From DAIOHQ01 sp036744635 (GTDB taxonomy: Bacteria > Planctomycetota > Phycisphaerae > Tepidisphaerales > Tepidisphaeraceae): DNA of 62,837 bases. Position 1 is the stretch's first letter. Each line of letters opens with the position of its first letter. The stretch spans positions 1-62,837 of the forward strand of contig DAIOHQ010000002.1 of the NCBI GenBank assembly GCA_036744635.1, given 5' to 3'. The position numbers and the translations under genes were made by a program. This document shows, one piece after another, positions 17,293 through 26,836 of this stretch. Below the pieces are notes generated by a model that was not told the origin of the DNA, did no database searches, and saw only the letters and a list, made by a program, of their open reading frames with translations.

Positions 17293-20175
17293 ATGCATTC
17301 CACTCCGACTCTCTCGCGGATCGTTTGTGCCGCCATGCTTACCCTCGGCCTGCTGAGCGGCCGCGCCTCTGCGGCATCGAACGTGTTCGACATCTCGCAG
17401 CCCCCGTACAGCGCAGCGCCCGGACCGGAAAACGCGGCCGCAACAACCGCCGCTCTCAACCAGGCCCTGCGCGACATTGCCGCCGCTAACCCCGACCCTA
17501 AGGCCTCGGGATCGATCAAGATTCCCGCCGGTGACTGGTATATCAATGCCCCCATCTTCATGAGCAAAGTGGGCGAGGGACTTATCGGCGCCGGCGTCGG
17601 CGTCACCAAGCTCCACGCCGCCGACGGATTCAAAGACATGTCGATGATCGTTGTCGGCGCCAGGACCAACTGGGCAGGCGCCCCCACGCAAACCTGTAAT
17701 CGCGTAACAAGCGCGATGGACGGCACAGTCGGCACGCGCTACGGCGTTCGGAGCTATACCGAGTATCCTGCGACAAACTTTCCCGCGACCAACCACAGCT
17801 CCATCGTCGGACAGAAGAACCGCGGCGGGTGGAAGGCTGACGCGCAGTACGCAGTGAACGACACAGTGGTTTGCAACGACATTGAAGGGCGCGAGCTCAC
17901 CTTTGTCTGCACCAAGGAAAACAGCAACATCGAGCCAGGAAAAGCCGACTCGTGGAAGACCCACTGGGTGGCAAAGCTGCCGTTTGTTGTGCATCTCAAC
18001 AGCGATCCCATGGCCGCCGGCGCGAAGAACAACGCCAATGGCCGGGCCTCCGATTGGGCGGACATGACGGCCTTCACGCTCGATTTCTGCTTCGCTCTCA
18101 ACGTGTCGAACCCGACAGAAACATACAACAACGCCGTTCCCCTGTGCGGCGTCGTGGGGGTCAGCAACTCAAATTCCAACATCTGGCAGATCGCCTATAA
18201 CGGCAAGGAAGGCACCATCTACTTGCACTACACGCTGAGCGATGGCGTGCCCCGCAGCAGGCCGCTGGCGAAAACCTGTACCGCCTCCGGAATCTACCGG
18301 CTTTCCCTCCAGATCAATTTCGCCGAAGAGAAGGGAACGCGCGTGCAGGCGTGGGTCAAGCGCCCCGCTGACACCGCCTTCTCGCGCACGTTCGATGAAA
18401 ACTCTGCCGCCAACCCCAACGATTTTCCCGCGTCGTGCTCATTCAGGCGCGCTGATAATCCCGTCTTCAAAATTGCCGGCACAGGAACGCACTTTGACAC
18501 CAATCCGGGCACGACGGGCGTTGCCTCCCCGACCGATATCACCGTCTTTGGTTGCCACGAATCCAATGATCTCCGCTATGCCGATTCGGATACGTTGTCC
18601 AAGCGCGGCGGGACAAAGGTTCCCGACGACAACTTCATGTATTTCACCAATGATGCCGGAACGTTCGCGTATCTGCCCCTCACCGAGAATCCCGACGAGG
18701 CCCATGTCGCCGACACCGGCATTAATGTCAGCGTGCAGCACGGCGCCGCGGCCGGCGACGCCAAGCAGCAGGGATATGCCATGCTCGCCTTCAGCCGTAC
18801 GCCGGGCGGCATGCCCAATATGCGCATCAGCGATATGACAATAGTTCCCGGCCCGACCTGGGGCACCGGCGTGCTCATCGCGGATACGCTGCACAGCCGC
18901 TTTTACAATCTGGACATCCACGGCGGCTATTACGCGATGGCTGATGCAGGCATCGATGCCCAGTACACCACCGCGATCGACAACTGCGCACTCTCCGGCT
19001 CCGAAGCAGGTTTCGCCGGCTGGTTCGATTACACGGTCTTCAATCACGTCACGATTAACCCCTGCGGGCGCTTCGGCGTTTTCGTGCAGGGATGCAATTT
19101 GTCGCTCTACGATGTCACCTTCACCGATCCCACCACCTACAAGACCGACAGCTATGTCAGGAACGTCAATGACACCCACGACGGTCAGCTCGATTTCGAT
19201 GGCATCACCGCCATCGCCGCAGCCGGCGCGGGTTTTCCCAGCATCGCGGCATTCGACATTGCCGACGATTGGATCTATCGCGTCGGTCTGAAGATTCACA
19301 ATGCTAAGGTCTCCAACATGGGCAAGGGCGCGACGTTCATCAATCTCCCGGTTTCACCCACCAAGTCATTCGCCCATTGCATGGCTTCCATTCAGGGAAG
19401 CAGTTATTCGGGTGATCCGATCGACTGTTTTGTCCGTTCCAACAATCCCTGGTGGTTCGGCACCGTCTATGACTGCCAGAGGAATACGCCCGTGTCGAAA
19501 TGGTTCGCCTATACCCATCCTCAGGAGAACTATGCGGCGTGGAGAACGTCGAGCGTCTACCAGGCCAACAATGCGGTGGTAAGCAACTCTTCGAAGATGT
19601 ACGTCTGCACCCGCACCCATACCGCCGCCGAGGGCCTCGAGCCCGGCACGACCGGCGGCGCGCCATATTGGGAGCTTGTCCCGGCCAATCGCCTGCTTCT
19701 CTTACAGAGCACTCCCGAAGCGCCGGACGCCACAAAGTCATGGATTGTCGATCGGCACATCATCACCCGCGCCGACCAATCGTCGTCATCAAGCAGCGAG
19801 TATCGCTGCGCGGCCAGTCCCAACACGTTCGCCGCCGTCAAACCCGCCAAGGGCGCGGCGCCGGCCGTCGCGGCCGCGCTCCCTGACTTTTCCAAGGTTG
19901 CCGCCGGCGCGCTGGTGACCTTCAGCGCCACCATCAGCGATCCTGATTCCACCAGCACCTACAGCGACGTTGATCACGTCGATTTCTTTCTCGACAAGAG
20001 CGCCGTCCCCTTCGCCCGCGCGGACATCAACGATCTTCCCACCACGACGGCCGCGCCGGCCAAAGTCTACGCGCAGTGGCGCAGCGATGGCCAAGCCCAT
20101 GCCATCACTGTTATCGCTTATGACAAGTACGGCCAGACCGCGACTTGCAAGGCCGAAAGCGCTGCGGCCCATTGA
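17293..20175 (+). CDS. Secreted beta-helix protein with two CBM5/12-like modules and Ig-like tail (paralog 2)
   Basis: A 960-residue exported protein with the layout of its upstream neighbour. The signal peptide (CAAMLTLGLLSGRASA) is followed by a pectate-lyase-3-like start (GSIKIPAGDWYINAPIF). A CBM5/12-like module sits at ~177-225 (WKADAQYAVNDTVV), then a LamG-like insert, a long beta-helix, a second CBM5/12-like module at ~750-795 (WRTSSVYQANNAVV), and a C-terminal Ig/PKD-like domain (DHVDFFLDKSAVPFA). The ATG at 17293 has GGAG upstream. The variation in module number between the paralogs suggests different binding strength for one insoluble polysaccharide. Confidence 0.82.
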   Translation: MHSTPTLSRIVCAAMLTLGLLSGRASAASNVFDISQPPYSAAPGPENAAATTAALNQALRDIAAANPDPKASGSIKIPAGDWYINAPIFMSKVGEGLIGAGVGVTKLHAADGFKDMSMIVVGARTNWAGAPTQTCNRVTSAMDGTVGTRYGVRSYTEYPATNFPATNHSSIVGQKNRGGWKADAQYAVNDTVVCNDIEGRELTFVCTKENSNIEPGKADSWKTHWVAKLPFVVHLNSDPMAAGAKNNANGRASDWADMTAFTLDFCFALNVSNPTETYNNAVPLCGVVGVSNSNSNIWQIAYNGKEGTIYLHYTLSDGVPRSRPLAKTCTASGIYRLSLQINFAEEKGTRVQAWVKRPADTAFSRTFDENSAANPNDFPASCSFRRADNPVFKIAGTGTHFDTNPGTTGVASPTDITVFGCHESNDLRYADSDTLSKRGGTKVPDDNFMYFTNDAGTFAYLPLTENPDEAHVADTGINVSVQHGAAAGDAKQQGYAMLAFSRTPGGMPNMRISDMTIVPGPTWGTGVLIADTLHSRFYNLDIHGGYYAMADAGIDAQYTTAIDNCALSGSEAGFAGWFDYTVFNHVTINPCGRFGVFVQGCNLSLYDVTFTDPTTYKTDSYVRNVNDTHDGQLDFDGITAIAAAGAGFPSIAAFDIADDWIYRVGLKIHNAKVSNMGKGATFINLPVSPTKSFAHCMASIQGSSYSGDPIDCFVRSNNPWWFGTVYDCQRNTPVSKWFAYTHPQENYAAWRTSSVYQANNAVVSNSSKMYVCTRTHTAAEGLEPGTTGGAPYWELVPANRLLLLQSTPEAPDATKSWIVDRHIITRADQSSSSSSEYRCAASPNTFAAVKPAKGAAPAVAAALPDFSKVAAGALVTFSATISDPDSTSTYSDVDHVDFFLDKSAVPFARADINDLPTTTAAPAKVYAQWRSDGQAHAITVIAYDKYGQTATCKAESAAAH

Positions 20176-20216
20176 GGATTTTAAAACATCGGAGGGGGGG
20201 GCGGCCGACAGTGGCG

Positions 20217-22358
20217 CTACGTGGCTTGGATCAGCAGCAACTCTGAGCTCAGCGGATGGTCGAGGTCGATGGTGATCCCCCCGAACAGGAGTTCTTTGCC
20301 TGAAAAATTGGCTGATTGGCCGCTGTTGTCGAAGGTGACGCAATACTGCCGGCCAGGGTCGAGGCTCCGCAGGCGAAGGTGGTATTGGGACTGCGAACCG
20401 CCGGCCAGTCGAAACACGCCCGCCATAGCCCTCGCGCGGTCCGGCGAGCTGTGTTCCTGGACCCAGAAGCCGCCCGGCTCCGTGCCCGGCAATACCGGTG
20501 TGTGGTGGTAGACGACGCTGTCATACAGGTACGGACGCACGAAATTCTTGAATAACTCGACATGGTGGCGAATTCGACCCACGTGCAGCGGGTTCGCCTC
20601 GGAGATGCGCGGGTAGATGCCCGACAGGCTCAGGTGGCTCATCAGGCCGATACGGAGCTGAAAATCCACATCGCCGCGCGTGTGTCCGTCCATGGCCACC
20701 CCTAAATGATGTGCAACCCGTTCCGGCGGCAGGACCATCGTCAATCCGTTGATGATCTTGCCAGCCCGCGGCGCTACCGGATGATCGCTGGCCGAGCTGT
20801 GGTCGAAAATTGCCATCATCGCCAGGTCCAGGCGTCCGCCGCCGCCCGAGCAATTCTCCATCAGCAACTTCGGGTACTTTCGCCGAAGCCTCTCATACAT
20901 CCCGTGCAGGCTCTGATGCTGCCGCCACAGAACGTTCTCCTGCCAGCCGTGGCGGGGCGTCTGTCCTCCGCACGCAGCCCACGCGTTGTAATCCAGCCGG
21001 AAGACATCGAGTTCAAACTCCTCGATGCACTGCGACAGAATCGACTCGCAATATTCCAGCGCCCGCGGGTTGGTCAGGTCTATGTCATCGAAGACCATCG
21101 GCTCCCCGTAGCACTTGAGCACCCAGTCGGGATGTTCCTGGTGTGTCCGACTCTTGGGCGATAGCCGTTCGATATCGAACCACGCGCCAATCTTGAGCCC
21201 CTTGGCGTGCGCGTAGTCGCTGATGGGCTTAAATCCGTTCGGCAGCCGATTGCCCGGCCGCCAGTCTCCCACGGTGTCATACCAACTGGTGCCCTGATCG
21301 GCGTACCAGCCGGCGTCCACGATGAAGACCTCCGCCCCAACCGCCACCGCGGCGTCGATCTCCATCCGCAGCAGGTCTTCGGACATATCGTGCTGAAGAT
21401 AACTCCAGTGGTTGTAGAGGAGCAATCCCCGGTTCGCGGCCGGCGTCCGGGCAAGCACATTCTGGCGGATGTGGCGGTGCCATTGCTGAATGAGGGCATC
21501 GAGCTGCAATTGGAACATGCCCATGTGCACAACTGGCGTCGTGATCGTCTCGCCCGCGTCGATCACGCGCTGGGGCTCCTCGGCGGTCGGTCCCATTCTG
21601 ACGTGGACCGAGGCTTCGCCGCGGGTATATTCGGCCGTCAGCTCGATCGCCCAGTTGGCCGACCACGCCAGGCATCCCAGGAAGCGCTCGCCCGTCAGGC
21701 GATTTTCCAGGATGAACCACGGACAGCTGTGCCCGCTCTTGCCATTACGGCTCTCCAGCCGGACAGGCGTATTCGGCAGATCCAGCCAGTCGAAGAACCC
21801 TTCTTCGCCCCAGGCGCGGCTGGCCATGAATCCCACGCGAAAAGGTGTGGCCACACCGTGTGATTGCTGCCGCCAATTCCCGCCCCTCTGAAGCACACCA
21901 GACAGCACCGAACAGGTCCCCAGCGCCGCGGCGGACGTTCCGGTGTTCTGGATCTCCAGCCACCGGATGAGGAAGCCATTTCCGCACGCGCGGGTGTGCA
22001 CGCGAAGGGTCACCGGCCGCAGGCTGCTGCGAAGCTCGACCACCGCATGAGAACCATCTGCTTCGCGCTCCTGTCGAATCTCCACCAGTTCCCAGCCCGA
22101 GTGCAGCTTCTGGCCGTCGATCACCAGCTCGAAGCTCGCCACGTCCAGATCCAGCCCTGCAAAGGCTCTCGGCATCTTCGCCGAATCATTCACCCACGTC
22201 AGGTTCCGCTCAGCCTCAACAAATCCGTTGCAGGACCAGTTCCGTCCCACCCACCGTTTGGCGATCAACGCCTCGTCGAATATGCACGTCCCGGAGTGAT
22301 AGCGGACCTGGGTCTTCTCCGAACCGATATAAATGCAACTGAATGCTTCCTGACTCAT
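20217..22358 (-). CDS. Alpha-galactosidase, GH36 type
   Basis: A 713-residue glycoside hydrolase with no signal peptide. The central TIM barrel shows FIVDAGWY, the nucleophile region DVFRLDYN (Asp ~455), the MENCSGGGGRLDLAMMA segment and the acid/base region SSASDH (Asp ~525), all characteristic of family GH36. A beta-sandwich precedes the barrel and a short beta domain follows. The expected reaction is removal of terminal alpha-linked galactose. AAGGGA lies upstream of the ATG at 22358; another ATG five codons earlier is possible. It ends 42 bases from the opposing beta-helix gene and follows the sugar-acid dehydratase by ~40 bases in the same operon. Confidence 0.9.
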   Translation of the reverse strand: MSQEAFSCIYIGSEKTQVRYHSGTCIFDEALIAKRWVGRNWSCNGFVEAERNLTWVNDSAKMPRAFAGLDLDVASFELVIDGQKLHSGWELVEIRQEREADGSHAVVELRSSLRPVTLRVHTRACGNGFLIRWLEIQNTGTSAAALGTCSVLSGVLQRGGNWRQQSHGVATPFRVGFMASRAWGEEGFFDWLDLPNTPVRLESRNGKSGHSCPWFILENRLTGERFLGCLAWSANWAIELTAEYTRGEASVHVRMGPTAEEPQRVIDAGETITTPVVHMGMFQLQLDALIQQWHRHIRQNVLARTPAANRGLLLYNHWSYLQHDMSEDLLRMEIDAAVAVGAEVFIVDAGWYADQGTSWYDTVGDWRPGNRLPNGFKPISDYAHAKGLKIGAWFDIERLSPKSRTHQEHPDWVLKCYGEPMVFDDIDLTNPRALEYCESILSQCIEEFELDVFRLDYNAWAACGGQTPRHGWQENVLWRQHQSLHGMYERLRRKYPKLLMENCSGGGGRLDLAMMAIFDHSSASDHPVAPRAGKIINGLTMVLPPERVAHHLGVAMDGHTRGDVDFQLRIGLMSHLSLSGIYPRISEANPLHVGRIRHHVELFKNFVRPYLYDSVVYHHTPVLPGTEPGGFWVQEHSSPDRARAMAGVFRLAGGSQSQYHLRLRSLDPGRQYCVTFDNSGQSANFSGKELLFGGITIDLDHPLSSELLLIQAT

Positions 22359-22398
22359 GCTGGTTCCCTTCATCCGCTATGGTGTTCTCACGCGCCCA

Positions 22399-23562
22399 CT
22401 ATAGTTTCTTCCGTCCCAGTCGCTTTTCCCAGCCTTCGGCGTGAACGTTCAGGTAAGCATGAGGGTCATATGGGTGATCCTGAACCACGTCCAGATTCAG
22501 GTCGATTCCAAGGCCAGGACCGTTTGGGAGCGAAAGGTGGCCGGTCGCGGCGTCCAAGGTAGGAGTCCAAGTCACAAGGTCACGCGTCCAAGGCTCGTTG
22601 AACGGATCGAAGTGCTCCTGGATGAGAAAGTTGGGAACGCACGCGGCCAGTTGCAGACAAACGGCAGTGGCGACGGGGCCACCGGATTGGTGCGGTGCGA
22701 TATAGCTGCCATGAGCTTGAGCCAGATGGGCCACCGCGAGCGTGTTTGTGATTCCGCCAAGGCTCATCGGCTCGGGCTGAAAAATGTTGACGTGGCCGGC
22801 GGCGGCGAGCGTGAAGAACTGCCCGACGGTGTCGTACATTTCCCCGGTGGCCACGCGGATGGGGCAGCTCGCCGCCACCTTGTTAGCTGGTTCCTCGCGC
22901 TCGCGCGTGGTCGGCTCCTCCCACCAGTAGAGATCAAGCGGGGCAAGTTTTTTCGCTGCCCGCAACGCGTCTGCCTCGGTGAAGCGGGCATGCACGTCAA
23001 TAAGAATGCGAAGGCCGGCGCCAAATCGCTCGCGGAGGGCGGCAATAATCTGGTAGCTCAGTTCCAGCTCATCGTCTTCAATAAAACCCTGTGCGATGCC
23101 GAAGGGATCGACCTTCAAGGCGTGGAAGCCTTTTTCCACGACGGCCTGGGCGGCCTTGACGAAGTGCTCGGGCGTCCGCTCCGTGCGGTACCAGCCATTG
23201 GCGTAACCGAGGACAGAATCCCGGACCTGCCCGCCGAGGAGCTGGTGGATCGGCGCGCCGAGTGACTTGCCAAGAATGTCCCAGCACGCCACCTCGATCG
23301 CCGCAACGGCGGTGCGGTGAATGTGGCCGGCGTCCAGGCTGACGCTGTCCATCAGCCGCTTTGACAGCATGTTAATGCGGCGGGGATCCTGGCCGAGGGC
23401 GAGATGCTCCAGCTCGCGCAACGCCGCTTCGGTGGTTTTGATGAAGCCGTTGATCGTGCCCTCGCCGATGCCGTACAGGCCCGCGTCCGTCATGACGCGC
23501 ACGAAGAGCCAGTTCTTCCAGCCAGCGCTGACCGTGTAGGTTTCCAATGCTGTGATCTTCAT
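22399..23562 (-). CDS. Enolase-superfamily sugar-acid dehydratase (galactonate dehydratase-like)
   Basis: A 387-residue protein of the mandelate racemase/muconate lactonising group. The capping N-terminus (MKITALETYTV) leads to a barrel with metal ligands in LIDVHARF (Asp), WWEEP (Glu) and ATGEM (Glu), and a catalytic His in APHQSGGP. This pattern fits D-galactonate and related acid-sugar dehydratases, which give 2-keto-3-deoxy acids; the true substrate cannot be fixed from sequence alone. The downstream alpha-galactosidase suggests a galactose-derived acid. A KDPG-type aldolase that could cleave the product is at 60632-61285. The upstream gap holds repeat copy B. Confidence 0.88.
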   Translation of the reverse strand: MKITALETYTVSAGWKNWLFVRVMTDAGLYGIGEGTINGFIKTTEAALRELEHLALGQDPRRINMLSKRLMDSVSLDAGHIHRTAVAAIEVACWDILGKSLGAPIHQLLGGQVRDSVLGYANGWYRTERTPEHFVKAAQAVVEKGFHALKVDPFGIAQGFIEDDELELSYQIIAALRERFGAGLRILIDVHARFTEADALRAAKKLAPLDLYWWEEPTTREREEPANKVAASCPIRVATGEMYDTVGQFFTLAAAGHVNIFQPEPMSLGGITNTLAVAHLAQAHGSYIAPHQSGGPVATAVCLQLAACVPNFLIQEHFDPFNEPWTRDLVTWTPTLDAATGHLSLPNGPGLGIDLNLDVVQDHPYDPHAYLNVHAEGWEKRLGRKKL

Positions 23563-23649
23563 ATTGCGAGCCTCGGGTTGGCTTCATGCCTGACGAGTGC
23601 TGACAAACTCCATCTCTTGAGAGTCGAGGAACTGAAAATTTCCTCGCGA

Positions 23650-23800
23650 ACTATATCACCGTGCACGATTACGCGCCCTTCAATCCGCGATGGTTGTCAT
23701 TCTGAAGTACTCTGAAGAATCTGGCTGGATCAGCATACGCGGCCAGATCCTTCAGAGCACTTCAGGATGACAGACGGCGCGGAATTAAGCATAGTCATTT
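23650..23800 (-). repeat. 151-bp palindromic repeat, copy B
   Basis: The reverse complement matches 6727-6877 closely over the full 151 bases. Core arms: TGTCATTCTGAAG at 23695-23707 and CTTCAGGATGACA at 23760-23772. It ends 10 bases from the stop codon of the transketolase C-terminal subunit. The two copies are inverted relative to each other and bracket ~17 kb. Confidence 0.9.
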
Positions 23801-23810
23801 AGGTTCCGCG

Positions 23811-24833
23811 TTACGATTTTGACAACAGGTCGGCCGCGGCGGCGGTGATGCTCTCGGGATCCATGCGGTACCGCCTGGCCAGATACGGAAGCGATCCGCT
23901 CTCGCAGAAGCAGTCGGGAATGCCGATTCGCCGCAGTCGGACCGGCACGCCGGCGTCCACGCATGCATCTGCAACCGCGCTGGCCAAGCCGCCGGTGACG
24001 GCGTGGTTCTCACAGGTGACCACACGCCCCACGCGGCCAATCAGCGCCAGCACCGCCTCAATGTCGAAGGGCTTGAGTGTGCTCACGTGAAGTACGGCGG
24101 CGTTGATGCCACGGGCCTTCAACTGCTCCGCCGCGTCGAGTGCCCGTCCAGTCATGAGGCCGGTCGAGATCAGCGCCACATCCGACCCGTCTCGCAGCAG
24201 CTTGGCCTTGCCTAATTCAAACTGGTAGGTATTCGAATCCAGCACGATCGGCACCTGCCCGCGCAATAATCGCATATATACCGGCCCCGGATAGTCGGCG
24301 ATGATCGGCACGGCCTGCGCCACCTCGGTCGCGTCGGCGGGATCAATCACCACCAGGTTTGGGATCGATCGCGCCAGCGCCAGGTCCTCAATGCCCTGGT
24401 GCGTCCCGCCATATCCAGTAGTCAGACCGGGCAGCCCGGCGATGATCTTCACGTTGGCCCTGCCCAATGCGCAGCCAATGGCGATGAAGTCATAGGCGCG
24501 GCGGGTGGCGAAGACGCAGTAGGTGGTGGCGAAGGGGATCCAACCCGTGCGCGCAAGGCCAGCGGCCACGCCGATCATGTTCTGCTCCGCCATCCCGATC
24601 TGAAAGAAGCGATCTGGAAACTTATCGCGGAAAATGTGGATATCCGTGTACCTCGCGAGGTCCGCGCTGAGTCCCACGATGCGCCCGTTGCGTTCGGCGG
24701 CCGCGACCAGCGCATGGCCGAAGGGAGCGTTCATCGTTCCGGCGGCGCTGGTGGCGTCGCTGCTCAGGATATTCCCGGTCACGCCGCCGGACGGTGTTTC
24801 AAAGGAATTTTTCTGTTGCAATGTCAATTCCAT
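23811..24833 (-). CDS. Transketolase C-terminal subunit (split)
   Basis: A 340-residue protein covering the pyrimidine-binding and C-terminal domains of transketolase: GLSADLARYTD, FQIGMAEQNMIGVAAGLA (catalytic Glu in MAEQN), THQGIEDLALARSIPN, and a C-terminal domain with VVTCENHAVTGG. With the separate N-terminal subunit 32 bases upstream it should form an alpha2beta2 thiamine-diphosphate enzyme moving ketol units between sugars. Split transketolases near sugar catabolic genes often serve special pentose or sugar-acid routes; the substrate here is unknown. Confidence 0.92.
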   Translation of the reverse strand: MELTLQQKNSFETPSGGVTGNILSSDATSAAGTMNAPFGHALVAAAERNGRIVGLSADLARYTDIHIFRDKFPDRFFQIGMAEQNMIGVAAGLARTGWIPFATTYCVFATRRAYDFIAIGCALGRANVKIIAGLPGLTTGYGGTHQGIEDLALARSIPNLVVIDPADATEVAQAVPIIADYPGPVYMRLLRGQVPIVLDSNTYQFELGKAKLLRDGSDVALISTGLMTGRALDAAEQLKARGINAAVLHVSTLKPFDIEAVLALIGRVGRVVTCENHAVTGGLASAVADACVDAGVPVRLRRIGIPDCFCESGSLPYLARRYRMDPESITAAAADLLSKS

Positions 24834-24865
24834 GGATTTTGCCGGACTTCCCGACGATCGAGTGG

Positions 24866-25753
24866 TTACCCCTGGGACTCATCCAATTGCCTGCGGGCCA
24901 CTTCCCACTCATTCGACTCTACCCGGATGAAGTGATTCTTCTCCCGCTCTTCAAACGTCCTCACCCCCTTGCCCATCAGGGTGTCGAGAATAATCGCGTG
25001 GGGCTTGCCATCGACCTTCCGGGCGGCGTCCAGAGCGACGAGGATCGCCGAGATATCGTTCCCATCGACGCGATGCGTGTCCCAGCCAAAAGCCGCCCAT
25101 TTTTGATCCAGCGGCTCGATCCCCATGATCTGCTTCGGCGGACCATCCGCCTGCTGGTTGTTGCAATCGATGAACGTGAACAGGTGCCCCAGCTTGTAAT
25201 GGGCCCCGGCCATCGCGGCTTCCCAGGTTGAACCTTCCTGGCACTCGCCGTCGCTCAGCAGATTGAATACACGCGCGTCGCGCCCGTCGAGCCGTAGACC
25301 GAGTGCCATCCCCACCGCTTGCCCCAGCCCGTGCCCCAGGGATCCGCCGGTCATCTCAAAACCGGGGCAGGTGTGTTCGCTGCCGCTCATTTCCAGCCGC
25401 GACTGATCCTTTCCGTAGGTGTCAAGTTCATTTAGAGGGATCATTCCAGCCTCCGCCAGCGCCGCGTACAGGGCAATCGAGTAATGTCCAATCGACAAGA
25501 TGAATCGGTCGCGGTTCGGCCAGGCGGGGTCCCTTGGATCGTAGTGCATCTCACCGAAGTAGAGCACCGCCAGTAAATCGGCGATGCCCAGCCCCTGGCC
25601 GAGATATCCCTGCCCCACAACCTCCGCCATTCGCAGAACGTGGCGGCGCAGTTGCTTGGCGCGTGCCTGGATCGCTGGCGCCGAAGGCATCGAAGATTTC
25701 GATGTTTTTTCAATAAGGGTCATGTTCACAGCCGTTTTCCTGATGTCATCCAT
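24866..25753 (-). CDS. Transketolase N-terminal subunit (split)
   Basis: About 295 residues holding the thiamine-diphosphate-binding domain. The conserved SIGHYSIALYAAL, TGGSLGHGLGQAVGMALGL and the TPP motif SDGECQEGSTWEAAM...DCNNQQ are visible. The ATG at 25753 begins 26 bases after the SDR stop; an ATG at 25723 is an equally plausible start, as neither has a strong ribosome-binding site. It needs the downstream C-terminal subunit for activity. Confidence 0.9.
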   Translation of the reverse strand: MDDIRKTAVNMTLIEKTSKSSMPSAPAIQARAKQLRRHVLRMAEVVGQGYLGQGLGIADLLAVLYFGEMHYDPRDPAWPNRDRFILSIGHYSIALYAALAEAGMIPLNELDTYGKDQSRLEMSGSEHTCPGFEMTGGSLGHGLGQAVGMALGLRLDGRDARVFNLLSDGECQEGSTWEAAMAGAHYKLGHLFTFIDCNNQQADGPPKQIMGIEPLDQKWAAFGWDTHRVDGNDISAILVALDAARKVDGKPHAIILDTLMGKGVRTFEEREKNHFIRVESNEWEVARRQLDESQG

Positions 25754-25779
25754 CCGAGCGCTGGCACTGGCAGAGGATT

Positions 25780-26586
25780 TTACGACAACTCCATCCCGCC
25801 CGTAAAGTTGAAGCGCTCTGCGTTGACGTAGGCGGCAGCATCGCTCGCCAGCCACACCGCCGCCTCGGCCACCTCACTCGGTTCCACGCGCCGCGGGATC
25901 GGAAGCCCTTTGGTTCGCTCCTCCTTCAATTGCTCCTGGGACTTTCCCGAGATCTTCTGCAGGTCACGCTCCAGGGCCTCGATCATTCCACCGGTCATCC
26001 GGCCAGGAACAATGGTATTCACGGTGATGCCGTGCTCCCCCAGCGCAACGGCCGCGGACTTGGTCATCGAGTCCAGCGCCGCCTTGCTGGCGGCGTAGCT
26101 GGCGAAATTGGGAAAGCCCATGCGCGAAGCTGGCGTTGAGATGCTGATGATCCGCCCGAAATGGCCAGGAATCATCGCTTTGGCCGCCGACTGGATGGCG
26201 AAAAACGCCCCGCGCGTGTTGACGGAAAATACTTTGTCCCAGCGCTGCGGCGTTACCTCCAGCAGCGGATCGACAAAGCAGATTGCCGCGCAGTTTACCA
26301 TGATATGCAATTTCCCCATCCGCCGCACCGTCTGTTCTACGGCATCCGCGCTGGCGGCAGGGTCAGACACGTCCACTGGCAGGGATAGTCCGCTCTTGGA
26401 CTGTTCGGCCAGCTCCAGCGTTTCCCGTGCAGCTTCCGCGTTGAGATCGGCAAGCACAAGAGATGCTCCCTCCCGCGCGTAGGCACGAGCGATCGCCCGG
26501 CCCAGTCCCGCCCCAGCCCCGTAGATCAGCGCAACCCGGCCATGCAGAACGTGCGACGACGGGGAAATTTGCGTTTGATCCTTCAT
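25780..26586 (-). CDS. SDR-family oxidoreductase
   Basis: A 268-residue short-chain dehydrogenase with intact motifs: YGAGAGLGRAIA, NCAA, the Ser in SISTPAS and the YxxxK in YAASK. It would oxidise or reduce a sugar or sugar acid with NAD(P). It stands 26 bases ahead of the split transketolase genes, so it probably generates or uses a ketose in the same route. In contrast to the SDR protein at 111-896, its catalytic Tyr is present. Confidence 0.92.
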   Translation of the reverse strand: MKDQTQISPSSHVLHGRVALIYGAGAGLGRAIARAYAREGASLVLADLNAEAARETLELAEQSKSGLSLPVDVSDPAASADAVEQTVRRMGKLHIMVNCAAICFVDPLLEVTPQRWDKVFSVNTRGAFFAIQSAAKAMIPGHFGRIISISTPASRMGFPNFASYAASKAALDSMTKSAAVALGEHGITVNTIVPGRMTGGMIEALERDLQKISGKSQEQLKEERTKGLPIPRRVEPSEVAEAAVWLASDAAAYVNAERFNFTGGMELS

Positions 26587-26836
26587 CTATGGTTCCCCGC
26601 GACTTGATCCACTCAGTTCCTGACGCCGTAGCCGCGCGTCAACGGTAGGGGATCGGCGTAGCCTGTCAACAAGGCCCCTGTGTCGAGATGTTGTTTGATT
26701 CTGGAAGGTGAGCGACTCTGGGCGTAGATACGGCGCTTTTGGGCCAGCCTGATCTTTCCATTCTGCGAGGCTTACGATCAAGAGACAAGCACGGAATCTC
26801 CCGTATTGCCGGGCAGCGGATGCCTGGCCTGCTAGA

